Below, in pieces: positions 46,328-55,492 of a DNA stretch of 64,000 nt. A program made the translations under genes and the position numbers. The notes under the pieces were generated by a model that was not told the DNA's origin, did no database searches, and saw only the letters and a program-made list of their open reading frames with translations. Origin of the DNA: Mytilisepta virgata. Lineage: Eukaryota > Mollusca > Bivalvia > Mytilida > Mytilidae. Each line of letters begins with the position of its first letter. Position 1 is the stretch's first letter. The stretch covers positions 42,637,979 to 42,701,978 of the forward strand of contig CM051519.1 in NCBI GenBank assembly GCA_028015205.1. The letters run 5' to 3'.

Positions 46328-47479
46328 TAAAATTCATAAAGCTTACTGGAGTCAGTTCATTAGACTCACAATTGAGAATGGTATTTTATACAGAAAACGA
46401 GTAAATATCACCACAGGAGAAGACAATTTACAGTATGTCCTTCCTACCATTTTTAAAAACCAAATATTAAAAAAAACCTTCATAATGACCCTTTAGGTGG
46501 TCATTTAGGAGTGAAACGTACCTTAGCAAGAATACGGCACAGATTTTTATTGGGTCAACTACCATGACCATGTGGAAAGAAATTGTAAGGAATGTCAAGG
46601 TAGGAAAGGCCCTGGTAAGAATACCAGGGGTGCCATGCAAATATATGTTGTAGGGGAAGCGTTTGAACGCGTACCTTTAGACCTATTAGGTCCGCTCCCA
46701 TTATATGCTATATGCCTATGCTATACCTGATATTGAAGCAGCAACGGTTGCCAATAAGATGTTGAATGAATTTATATGTCGCTACGGTGTATTACAAATT
46801 ATACACAGTGATCAGGGAACACAGTTCACCAGTGAATTATTTACAGTTTTATGCAAGAAATTACATGTACTTAAGACTAGGTCTAGTCCTATGCACCCCA
46901 AAGGTTCAGGTTTAGTTGAACGCATGAATCGAACTATAGAGAAAATGCTAAGTAAATTTGTGTCAAAAAAGCAAAAGGATTGGGATGAATATTTACCTTT
47001 ACTAATGTTTGCCTACAGGAGTTCTAATGCTTCGGGTGAAACCCCAAATTTCATGATGTTTGGTCGGGAAGAAATGGTACCAGTTGACTTAATTTTTGGT
47101 TCTCCTGAATCAAATCAAAGCATTTCAATACCTGACTGTGTAGAGTCGTTTACCAATCGTTTGGGTAAGGTCCATGAAATTGTACGTGATAGACTAATGA
47201 AGTCTACACATCGCCAGAAACGATTTGAGTTATCTTGTACTACAACTAAGTTCCAGGTTGGGGATGGAGTGTTATTACAGGATAGTAAAAGGCATAAAGG
47301 GAGGAATCCCAAGTTACAGTTTAGATGGGAGGGCTCATTTACTGTATCAAATTCAAGAAGGACCTCGTACTAAAACAAATGTTGTTCATATTAACCGGTT
47401 GAAAAAATACCATGGGAATATGAGACGTTGGTTTCAACCAAAGGGAGGCCCAGTCCTTAATACCCAACAAAATAAATAA
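46328..47479 (+). pseudogene. Ty3/gypsy integrase
   Basis: The N-terminal zinc-finger region (GGHLGVKRTLARIRHRF) is recognisable across frameshifts at 46490-46620. The core at 46705-47373 has HSDQGTQFTSELF (second Asp), GLVERMNRTIEKML (Glu) and DWDEYLPLLMFAYRSS. The first Asp region (LDLLGPLPL, about 46677) is present, but around twenty residues between it and YAIPDIEAATVA are lost. The C-terminal GPY/F-like part (FQVGDGVLLQD, then HINRLKKYHG in frame 47225-47479) ends the pol region. Function once: DNA integration. Confidence 0.8.
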
Positions 47480-48693
47480 TTGACTGACAGACCAGGACTA
47501 TATATGTCTTTATTAAATGTGTATACATATAAATAATAGTAAATATTCATAAATAGAAATGTTGTAATATTTGATTAATGATTTATATTTTTGTATTGTG
47601 CTGCATTCAGATTCCATGAATGCAGGGATAAAAGCAATGTTCAGATTTCAGAATATTGGACCTAGAATAACAATCATATTTGATAGATCTATATCTAGTT
47701 GGATGTTAAATGTTATTAACGTTTGGTTCAAGAGATAAAAAAATCTCTAAGTTTATAACAAAGCAAACAGCTGAGCTTGTGATAAATATTATTGTTAGGT
47801 CTTGAAGTTAAGACTAAAAATACTACATTATAAGTGTTACATTGTCTAAATGTCTGACCAATTTTGTCACATCACCAGTGACATGCTTACAGAATTTATC
47901 AAACCTTGATGTCATTATTGTATGAACCAGTGTGCATGAAATTAGACTGCCTAAGTTAGATGAGCACAAGAAAAGGTCACATGGTAGCAAGATTTATTTT
48001 TTTTTTTTCATTTTTTATTGAAATCTGTACATTTTTTAGTAATGAAAACATCGAATACCGGTACCTTATCCCGGCCTCGTTAATGTTAGTAATAGAAAAT
48101 GTAAATATGTATCTATTAGTATTTGTTAGTTCATTTTACAAAACATTATATCAGCTGTAGTTACTTAATATAATACCACATTTTTAATTTGCATTTAAAA
48201 AGTAAAAAAAATTAACATAATCATGATAATAGAATGTTAAAAAAAAAGACCACAAATAAATGTATGATCCAATTAGAATAATTATTTTAACAAACATACA
48301 GATATTCTAAGTTTTATAGTTTTTTTAAGAATGGAAATGTTGAGGAGAAATAAGTGAATATTAAAAAAAATACATAAAAAAGAAAAGAAAATAAATATAT
48401 TGTTCTGATGAATATTTTTGATTTTAGTTGACAAATCGATATTCCATCATGTTATTCACATATGAATTATAGTAGGAATTTTATTACAATCGAACAAATG
48501 AGTAAATTGAATCCACAATTTGTAGAAACTTCAAGTTGATTGTTTCTTACTGCTATACACTTCTCTAGATTATAAAGGTCTTTTAGTATTTTCTTCACAG
48601 TATGAATTGATAAAACTTTCTGGAAATATCTTGTATTATAAAATAGTATACACGTGAGACATCACCAAACAAAAAAGATTTATTGTAATTTTC
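47480..48693. other. AT-rich spacer between integrase and the last ORF of the gypsy element
   Basis: No coding content is seen; poly-A and poly-T rich. It may be element 3' non-coding sequence or carry a decayed insertion, but no terminal repeats were found. Confidence 0.35.
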
Positions 48694-49426
48694 CAAATTG
48701 CACATGATCCTGTTCTTCCCATGATGCTTACCGTCTTATGCACGAAATGCTGCATCGCCGTCTTTCCTTTGTGCCTGCCGAGACCCCACGTCCTCAACTT
48801 GCAGTACAGTCTACTATCTCTTGGTTCCTGACCCACTTACCATTCAGCAAGTACCAACTCCAAGCTGTAATTTGGATTTCCAGACTACAGAGGCTCTAAA
48901 TTCCCGATTTTGCTGACATGTTTTGAGAGCCGCCAACACCATCCCCTCTCAGACGTCTTCATGAATCTGATGAACCTTTACCTAATGACCTGGTCAGTAT
49001 TCCTTCTGAACAGCTTTTCTGCAAGTACATCCACAAAGAGTCTCAGGACCGTGATTCTGAATCAGCACTTTCAGGTCAGTCTACTTCCGCTTCATCACTC
49101 AGCCGTCCACCCCAGTGACACCAGCTGAGGTCGGGAACCAAGTTTGTTCTATACAGCATAAGACACCAGCGGCTCTGGATGTGCCCCTTAACCTCACATC
49201 TGCTAAATCTCCGGTTCATGCATTTTTCCTTTCAGCACCACCAGTTGGAGTGGTAAACCAATCAAACTTGTCTGTCTCCAGTAGCACAGTATCCGAGGAT
49301 GAACCTTTGGATTTATCACTGAAGGGTACTCAAAAGCATGTTCCTAGGTTAATACCAGTTCGTGGACCCACCAAGGAAATAGATTGTACCACTCCAACTG
49401 GTGTGTGGATGAATATGGACACTTGA
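48694..49426 (+). pseudogene. Extra ORF downstream of integrase, Ser/Pro-rich, with PLDLS motif
   Basis: Between integrase and the 3' LTR a coding-like stretch reads, in shifting frames, RRLSFVPAETPRPQL, EPPTPSPLRRLHESDEPLP, DSESALSGQSTSASSL and then, in the 103-codon frame 49115-49426, DVPLNLTSAKSP and SEDEPLDLSLKG. It ends two bases into the LTR. There is no signal peptide or membrane segment, so it does not look like an envelope. PLDLS matches the PxDLS motif that binds CtBP co-repressors in other proteins. The role is unknown; a frameshift near 49115 suggests it is broken. Confidence 0.5.
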
Positions 49427-49792
49427 TAGTTATACATAGTTGTATTTATTATTGTCTGATTGTATTTTTATGCATGTATTTTCTGGGATGATAAGTTAGG
49501 ATAGAGTTCGTTCTCATTGTTTGACCGGGGGGGGGGGGGGACCCCAACGTTTCGTGACATTCTCAGCTTTAGTTTGCCATTTTCATCCCTTATCCCCGCT
49601 TCTCACCTGTTTGCTGCATTTACGTAGGGTTTATATATTGTAACTGGGGTATTTTCCATATAATATAGGTTGTTGGTAAGTCCCGTTTCTCCTTAGTCCC
49701 TCTCCTGATCGTTTCAGTCATTGAATTGGCCGCCATTTTTTCTCTTGACCTTCGCCGGAATTTGACCTGCGACCCGTATATCGACCAATCAA
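49424..49792 (+). repeat. 3' LTR, truncated at the Penelope-like element
   Basis: Matches 36567-36612 plus 37787-38145 of the 5' LTR, including a ~14-G run (49527-49540). It keeps the pearl-free site at 49464-49472, which serves as the empty-site control. It stops after '...ccaatcaaattaac', where the 5' LTR continues for ~530 bp more. Confidence 0.8.
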
Positions 49793-49927
49793 ATTAACAT
49801 TAATTACATCAAACTGTTGTAGTACATGTTTCATTCTCTGGTCTTGTTTAAGTACGGGAAAATTTTGAAAAATGGTGTTGAAAACTTCCGGATTTCTCGG
49901 GTTGTGCGTCGACACGAATGCAGTCAC
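49718..49927 (-). pseudogene. Penelope-like RT C-terminal part running into the gypsy LTR
   Basis: The 69-codon frame reads AFVSTHNPRNPEVFNTIFQ and FPVLKQDQRMKHVLQQFDV, the conserved segment between RT and GIY-YIG in Penelope-like proteins. It then runs into LTR sequence at about 49793 (LIGRYTGRR...). A short frameshifted stretch (49930-50026) connects it to the RT frame upstream. The rest of the protein is found inverted at 52651-53138. Confidence 0.7.
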
Positions 49928-50026
49928 ATCCTGTTTATTCTCGTTTGGTCGATTTTGTCGTAACTGTATTTTATCCAGTGCTTTAGCCTTTGAAATTCCT
50001 GTGTCTATAACTGTCTTCGGATAATT

Positions 50027-51577
50027 TCAATCTAATAATAATTCCCTCAGTTCATTTAATCTTTGATCCATTGTTTGTTTGTCGGAAATTATTGTGCATA
50101 GCCTCCTGACTAAATTATATGGAATGCTTAGCCTAGTGTGTTTAGGATGACAGGAATTAAACAGAAGATATTGTTTTGTATCTGTTGGTTTGTAATAAAT
50201 GTCCGTTTTTATATCTTTCTTTTCTTTTATGATTAAAATATCTAAGAACGGGAGGCTTTCTGCGCTGTACTCAATCGTGAACTGTATATGTTGGTTTATA
50301 CTATTCAACAGAGTATGAAATTCTTTTAATTCATCCAACGTGTATTTCCATAAAATAAAACAATCATCTAAATATCTCTTCCAATTATTTTTGATGAATT
50401 GAGAAACTGAGTTTCCATGTTTTTGAAGCACTAGTTCGTACATCTTTATTTCTAGGTATCCAATGACTAAATTTGCGTAGGTTGGAGCTACTTTAGTTCC
50501 CATGGCGGTCCCCCCCCCCCCCCCCGATTTTTTTATGTAGCATTTTGAATCGAACATAAAATAGTTGTTTTCTAGAATGAACTTCAAGCCATTAATTATT
50601 ATTTCTTTATTAATCCGATCGGGTAAATCCGTTGTGTAATTATTAATCCAATGTGCTATTGCTTCTAATCCAAAATCATGTGGAATATTGATATATAGAT
50701 TGACTACGTCAAAGGAAACTAAAAGTGTATTTTCACTAACTGAACTTGGAAGATGCTTCAGCATATACAAATCATCTCTGACAAAACTGTCCACATGACA
50801 TAGTAGTGGTTTTAACAAAATATCCAAACAATTACTCAGTCTGTGAGTTTCACATGCAGGTCCTGCAATAATCGGTCTCAGCTTCAGATCTGGTGGTGAG
50901 GGGATATTAATACACATGGATGGTGATTTCGAGCATTGGTCACTGATGACTTTACTTTTATGGATTTTCGGTAAACCATAAAAATTGCTCGTCTTACATC
51001 TAAAGTTACATATATAGTAAACTTCTTTATCTGTTAAACCATTTCGGTATATGTTTAATAATACGATTAATTTTTGTAAGATTTTCTTCTGGTTATAGTT
51101 TTTGACTGTCTCACAATATGTTAATGCCAAATTCTTGTAACAATCAGTGTCCATCACCACAACAGCATTGCCTTTATCGGCTTCTTTTATTATAATGTTT
51201 TTGTCGTTTTTCAACTGAAATATATTATCCCATTGCTTCTTATTAAAATTCGATTTAAATTTTGTCCTTGATGAGGTTTCATACGGGAAACTCGATACAT
51301 AATCGCAAAATGTGTCAAGGATTCTGTTCCTTCCTTTTAGAGGCATATATTTACTAGGGTTGCGCGCAATCGACTCATCATTGTTATTCTTATCATATAA
51401 CTGTTCGGCAAGGCGCATTTTTCTCGTAAATTTTGAGATATCATCTTTAATTTCTAGACAGTTGTGCTTTTGTGCTGTAAATTTTAGACCTTTTGATAAA
51501 ATACCTATATGTTCATCTGTTAAAACACTATTGGTTAAGTTTATTACCTTCGGTTTCTCACATTTTGTTTTCACCAT
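50027..51577 (-). CDS. Penelope-like reverse transcriptase (516 aa, intact frame)
   Basis: The longest open frame in the window. Motifs in order: IIKEADKGNAVVVMD (about 129-143), FYGLPKIHK (199-207), LRPIIAG (233-239), VSFDVVNLYINIPH (287-300; motif A Asp), TAMGTKVAPTYANL (357-370; motif B), KRYLDDCFILWK (400-411; catalytic DD), LPFLDILI and YYKPTDTKQYLLFNSCHPKH near the end. This is the RT of a Penelope-like element, which primes on nicked DNA. It lacks its own GIY-YIG because the element is inverted after its C-terminus. Oddity: five Gly at 352-356 come from a 16-C run (50510-50525) just before motif B, where relatives have no such run. Start Met follows ORF1 by ~100 bp. Confidence 0.9.
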   Translation of the reverse strand: MVKTKCEKPKVINLTNSVLTDEHIGILSKGLKFTAQKHNCLEIKDDISKFTRKMRLAEQLYDKNNNDESIARNPSKYMPLKGRNRILDTFCDYVSSFPYETSSRTKFKSNFNKKQWDNIFQLKNDKNIIIKEADKGNAVVVMDTDCYKNLALTYCETVKNYNQKKILQKLIVLLNIYRNGLTDKEVYYICNFRCKTSNFYGLPKIHKSKVISDQCSKSPSMCINIPSPPDLKLRPIIAGPACETHRLSNCLDILLKPLLCHVDSFVRDDLYMLKHLPSSVSENTLLVSFDVVNLYINIPHDFGLEAIAHWINNYTTDLPDRINKEIIINGLKFILENNYFMFDSKCYIKKSGGGGGTAMGTKVAPTYANLVIGYLEIKMYELVLQKHGNSVSQFIKNNWKRYLDDCFILWKYTLDELKEFHTLLNSINQHIQFTIEYSAESLPFLDILIIKEKKDIKTDIYYKPTDTKQYLLFNSCHPKHTRLSIPYNLVRRLCTIISDKQTMDQRLNELRELLLD

Positions 51578-51677
51578 GTGTCGCGATTTCTTTCGGCGTG
51601 GTCTAAAAAACGGGGCTTGAAATTTCTGTTTCTATTAATATTTTGATTTTCTCTCCTTTGGTCAATAGAATCGTTGT

Positions 51678-52472
51678 TTACCCGTCTGTAATTAGTTTCC
51701 TGAACTCTGAAATTGTTTTTCCTGCCTTTAGAGTTACTACGTTGATTGGTCTCTGTCCTCCCTGGGTGGAAATTTCTATTGCCTTGGAAATCAGTGTAGT
51801 TCTTCCTCTGTACTGATTGTTTCGATATGCTTCGGCTTCGGTTTCTGGATTTGTTGTTATTTTGTTATTGGCCTTGATTTCGAATTCTTCTGTAAGGGTA
51901 TCGTTGTTTGTTTTCCTGTCCTTGTTTAACGTTTGTGGATATGATTTGTCCTTAATAATTTTTAAGAAGGGGTTCCTTGAATCATATTCTGCTTTAAATT
52001 CGGTTTCGTATTTATGGAACCAAGTGTCACTCTTCTCCCATCGTTGAAGGGAGTTTAATTCCTCTGATTCACATTCTTCTTTCCAAAGCTGGTTGACATT
52101 ATCAAGTACCTCTCCTTCAGTTTTACTTTGGAATTCTGTGATCATTTCTTCGTCTATGGCTTGTACTGTTTGTTCATTACTACTGGTCCGTAGTTTCAAC
52201 AGTTCTATTTCCATATTTATTTTCTCTAGTGTCATCCGTTCCCGCAATCTTCTTTGCTGTTCTGGTTCTTCCGGGATTTCTTTAATTTGTAATTTTCGTG
52301 GGAGAACTATTGGAGTTGACTGTATCCACCTTTCATAAATTTCGGCTTTATTCTGATTCTTTATAAAGTTCCAAAATGCGAACTTTCTGTTTGTCATATT
52401 TTTGTTCCACACATTGCCTATTTTACTTTTAATTACGTAGGCTGATCGGGGAATATTTTCTTGCGTTCTCAT
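51678..52472 (-). CDS. Penelope-like element ORF1 (N-terminal protein, 264 aa)
   Basis: Charged, helical protein upstream of the RT: IYERWIQSTPIVLPRKLQ, then a probable coiled coil (EEPEQQRRLRERMTLEKINM..., about residues 66-95), an acidic middle (EGEVLDNVNQLWKEECESEEL) and a basic C-terminus. The open frame continues upstream of the first Met to about 52600 (TTEDNAEKLDPIQVSQIL), so the true start may lie in an upstream exon. A possible splice acceptor (CAACTTTTTAG) ends at 52614. It has no known enzymatic domain. It probably precedes or was joined to the RT 100 bp downstream. Function unknown. Confidence 0.7.
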   Translation of the reverse strand: MRTQENIPRSAYVIKSKIGNVWNKNMTNRKFAFWNFIKNQNKAEIYERWIQSTPIVLPRKLQIKEIPEEPEQQRRLRERMTLEKINMEIELLKLRTSSNEQTVQAIDEEMITEFQSKTEGEVLDNVNQLWKEECESEELNSLQRWEKSDTWFHKYETEFKAEYDSRNPFLKIIKDKSYPQTLNKDRKTNNDTLTEEFEIKANNKITTNPETEAEAYRNNQYRGRTTLISKAIEISTQGGQRPINVVTLKAGKTISEFRKLITDG

Positions 52473-52599
52473 AGATTCTGAGTTATTTTGAGATTTAACT
52501 TTGAAATTCTTTTCAATTTTATCGCAAATTCTACTGAGGATTTGACTGACCTGTATCGGGTCCAGTTTCTCTGCATTGTCCTCAGTTGTTTATATATAT

Positions 52600-52650
52600 A
52601 TATATATAAACGTCTAAAAAGTTGCAAAACAACATCAAAATAAAAGATAC
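52600..52650 (-). repeat. Penelope-like pseudo-LTR edge with (AT)n tract
   Basis: ACGTCTAAAAAGTTGC (52610 on) plus AACATCAAAATAAA matches 26021 and 53381. An (AT)n tract lies just inside (52590-52608). This is the junction where the minus-strand body meets the plus-strand 3' part. Confidence 0.65.
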
Positions 52651-52682
52651 ATTGATATATAGTAGAAGACAACCAAAAAAAC

Positions 52683-53138
52683 TTGAAGAAATATTTGACA
52701 AAAGCGAAATTCGATACAACAGATAAAACATTAAATAAATCGGTAAAAAGTTGTGGAGATACCAGATGTAGAACATGTAGTAAAGACAATTTCATTTATT
52801 TAGAGAGCGGCAATACAAAACATTTCCGGAACAGGAAGACATTTAACATTCATGCCGATATGAAATGTAAATCTATAAATTTAATTTACTGTATTACATG
52901 TATCAGCTGCCGTAAAAATTATACAGGACAAACAGAAAATATCCTGTGTGAAAGAGTCCGTATTCACAAGGGGCAAATCAAGCAACCACAATTTAGGAAA
53001 ATAACACTTAGTGAACATTTGGACATCTGTGGAAACGGAAATTTAAAATCTTCCCGTTTTTCAAATGTACACGTAATAGTGATGAATACCGATAAGAGCA
53101 GGAAAAATACTTCATCGAAATATTTGATCCGAAGTTAA
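52683..53138 (+). CDS. GIY-YIG endonuclease domain of Penelope-like element A (plus strand)
   Basis: The 151-codon frame carries a zinc-binding Cys cluster SCGDTRCRTC (residues 23-32), NLIYCITCISCRKNYTGQT (66-84; GIY/YIG region with linked Cys), RVRIHKG (91-97; Arg) and SEHLDICG (110-117). This is the Penelope-type GIY-YIG module that nicks target DNA to prime reverse transcription. Upstream bases 52655-52683 encode a slightly frameshifted start (RRQPK). It belongs C-terminal to the RT at 50027-51577 but lies on the other strand. The end KNTSSKYLIRS looks shifted relative to the expected continuation, so a late frameshift is likely. Confidence 0.8.
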   Translation: MKKYLTKAKFDTTDKTLNKSVKSCGDTRCRTCSKDNFIYLESGNTKHFRNRKTFNIHADMKCKSINLIYCITCISCRKNYTGQTENILCERVRIHKGQIKQPQFRKITLSEHLDICGNGNLKSSRFSNVHVIVMNTDKSRKNTSSKYLIRS

Positions 53139-53375
53139 ATGCATAAAAACAGAGAGTTATTGAACGCTACAAACAATGACGTTACGTAACAATACCTTCA
53201 ATATAGTAACATTATCCCCATAACGACATTCTATTGTTTGATATTGAAAAGTCCCACTAGAAGGATGAAAGCGCTAGAATAAACAACAAAAAAACTGTCT
53301 ACTTTTCCTGTCTATTTTTTCTTACATATATAATTCTGTGCACGAACACTTACTTTCAAACCTATATATAAATAT

Positions 53376-53515
53376 ATACAACGTCTAAAAAGTTGCAAAA
53401 AAAACATCAAAATAATACAAATAAAAATTTGAATTACAACAATAATTTACACTTAGCAAAGTTTTCGGATCACTGAGAACCTTCGTCAGTGCTGCCGCGT
53501 TGCGAAATGACTAAT
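53376..53515 (-). repeat. Pseudo-LTR with hammerhead-like motif
   Basis: Matches 52600-52650 and 26021-26104 in its first part. On the minus strand, 53500-53460 carries CTGACGA, one extra A, stem II GGTTC-TCAGT-GATCC, then GAAA and a possible stem III ACTT-TGCT-AAGT. The loop TCAGT is the same as in the ribozyme at 19423. The base at the cleavage position does not fit the usual rule, so activity is doubtful. Confidence 0.5.
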
Positions 53516-53516
53516 T

Positions 53517-55165
53517 TATTTCGGTATTTTTGGTTATGAGTACTTCTTGTTTAAAATACGTTTGGTTTTTGGTCTTCCATATGTTTCGGTTTTAATGCTG
53601 CTGATGAGCGGTAACTCCTTGAAATGCCTCTTTGGATTGTTATTTTGAAACTCCTGAGACGATGCCTCTGCATAGTTGATCCTAGGTCCCCGAGGTCTTT
53701 CGCCAACCCAGTCGTCAGACTTGTCTGACATGATTATTCATTGATTTGTTACAGAAATTACCAGTATTAAGCAAAATTCAAAAATAATAGAAATACTAAG
53801 GGTTTATTGCTTGTATTGCACATGGAAGATCTCCTTAGCTGAAATTTGGCTTCCTATTTCGGTATTTTTGGTTATGAGTACTTCTTGTTTAAAATACGTT
53901 TGGTTTTTGATCTTCCATATGTTTCGGGTTTAATGCTGATGATGAGCGGTAACTCCTTGAAATGCGTCGTATACAGCATATTATAAATTTATTATATCTA
54001 ATATTAGTATCTTTGGATTGTTATATTGAAACTCCTGGGACGATGCCTCTGCATAGTGGATCCTAGGTCCCCGAGATCATTCGCCAACCCAGTCGTCAGA
54101 GTTGTCTGACATGATTATTCATTGATTTCTTACAGAAATTACCAGTATTTAGCAAAATTCAAAAATAATAGAAATACAAGGGTTTATTCCTTGTATTGCA
54201 CATGGTAGATCTCCTTAGCCGAAATTTGGCTTCCTATTTCGGTATTTTTGGTTATGAGTACCTCTTGTTTAAAATAAGTTTGGTTTTTGGTCTTTCAAAT
54301 GTTTCGGTTTTAATGCTGCTGATGAGAGGTAACTCATTGAAATGCATCTTATACAGCATAGTATAAATTTACTATATCTAATGTTAGTAAATTTGTGTTG
54401 TTATTTTGAAACTCCTGGGCGATGCCTCTGCATTGTGGATCCTAGGTCCCCGAGGGTATTCGCCAACCCAGTCGTCAGACTTGTCTGACTTGATTATTCA
54501 CTGATTTGTTACAGAAATTACCAGTATTAAGCAAAATTCAAAAATAATAGAAATACTAAGGGTTCATTCCTTGTATTGCACATGGTAGATGTCCTTAGCC
54601 GAAATTTGGCTTGCTATTTCGGTATTTTTGGTTATGAGTACTTCTTTTTTAAAATAAGTTTGGTTTTTGGTCTTCCAAATGTGTCGGTTTTAATGCTGCT
54701 GATGAGAGGTAACTCCTTGAAATGCGTCGTATACAGCATAGTATAAATTTACTATATCTAATATTAGTATCTTTGGATTTTTATTTTGAAACTCCTGGGG
54801 CGATGCCTCTGCATTGTGGACCCTAGTTCACCAAGGAGATTCTCCAACCCAGTCGTCAGACTTGTCTGACATGATTATTCATTGATTTGTTACAGAAATT
54901 ACCAGTATTAAGCAAAATTCAAAAATAAAGAAATACTAAGGGTTCATTCCTTGTATAGCACATGGTAGATCTCCTTAGCTGAAATTTGGCTTCCTATTTC
55001 GGTATTTTTGGTTATGAGTACTTCTTGTTTAAAATAAGTTTGGTTTTCGGTCTTCCGAATGGTTTTAATGCTGCTGATAAGAGGTAACCCCTTGAAATGC
55101 ATCGTATACAGCATAGTATAAATTTACTATATCTAATATTAGTATCTTTAGATTGATATTTTTTA
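53517..55165 (-). repeat. Tandem array of ~380-bp units with a short ORF, upstream of the pseudo-LTR
   Basis: TTTCGGTATTTTTGG begins units at 53519, 53857, 54237, 54617 and 54997 (steps 338, 380, 380, 380; the last unit is partial). The first unit lacks ~42 bp that the others have. On the minus strand each unit has ~150 bp of non-coding sequence, then a start region for a short ORF. The array runs straight into the hammerhead-bearing pseudo-LTR at 53515. Confidence 0.85.
53534..53731 (-). CDS. 65-codon ORF in the unit next to the pseudo-LTR
   Basis: Starts MSDKSDDWVGERPRGPR, continues INYAEASSQEF and ends KRILNKKYS. It is open only in this unit; unit 2 has an in-frame stop soon after the start, unit 3 has lost the ATG, and the 42-bp segment of units 2-4 adds stops. 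A possible splice donor (AAGAA|GTACTC) near its end would lead across the hammerhead-bearing stretch to an acceptor before ORF1 (52614). It could be a first exon of the Penelope-like element (inference). No domain recognised. Confidence 0.4.
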   Translation of the reverse strand: MSDKSDDWVGERPRGPRINYAEASSQEFQNNNPKRHFKELPLISSIKTETYGRPKTKRILNKKYS

Positions 55166-55492
55166 CATGAAGAAAACAATATGGCTAATCGTGATCTTGA
55201 TCTTCATCATGTGTAGCAACGCATGTAAATAAAAATTAGAATAATACCGGTTAATAATCTTTTAACATAAGGTAGAGAATTATGTTACAGAATTATAACA
55301 TCATAACCAATGAAAAAGGCACACGAAAAAAAAGAAAGAAAGAACTTAGAAATAACAACAAAATTAGGAGTATTCAATCTCTATATCAATTGACAAATAC
55401 ATTCATTTCTTTTTATTTATACCCCTTGGATATAAGGTGCCTAGTTCTTTTATCCAGAAGCCTTCTCTTGTCTGCCTTTCTTGGTCACTCAA

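Larger units (their letters stand above)
36567..49792 (+). mobile_element. Ty3/gypsy LTR retrotransposon, dead, with four nested insertions
   Basis: Order: 5' LTR, possible primer-binding site, gag with capsid and zinc knuckle, protease, reverse transcriptase, RNase H, integrase with zinc finger, core and C-terminal domain, an extra ORF, and a 3' LTR cut off after ~369 bp. Protease-RT-RNase H-integrase order defines Ty3/gypsy. Four foreign blocks interrupt it: 36613-37786, about 39925-40430, 40957-43317 and 44553-45769. Removing them leaves about 8 kb. Every domain has frameshifts or deletions. The 3' LTR ends against a Penelope-like element at 49793, so the outer duplication cannot be read. 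Confidence 0.85.
49793..53375 (-). mobile_element. Penelope-like element A: antisense body joined to sense 3' end
   Basis: 49793-52650 is the element body on the minus strand (pseudo-LTR edge, ORF1, RT, RT C-terminal part). 52651-53375 is its 3' part (GIY-YIG and 3' UTR) on the plus strand. The body stops at the coding position ...HVLQQFDVIN; the plus-strand part starts about there (RRQPK...). Nothing is duplicated and little is missing, so the two halves look like one element with an internal inversion. Confidence 0.75.

Noticed and set aside
53585..53630. CTGATGAG...GAAA on the plus strand of the 380-bp array, resembling a hammerhead core
   Set aside because: No stem II can be formed, and the stretch is the complement of the short ORF in the array; other units vary at the key bases.
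53685..53715. CTGACGACTGG...CGAAA on the minus strand of the array
   Set aside because: The bases at the foot of stem II do not pair, the motif is not kept in units 2 and 3, and it is part of the SDDWVGERPR coding sequence.
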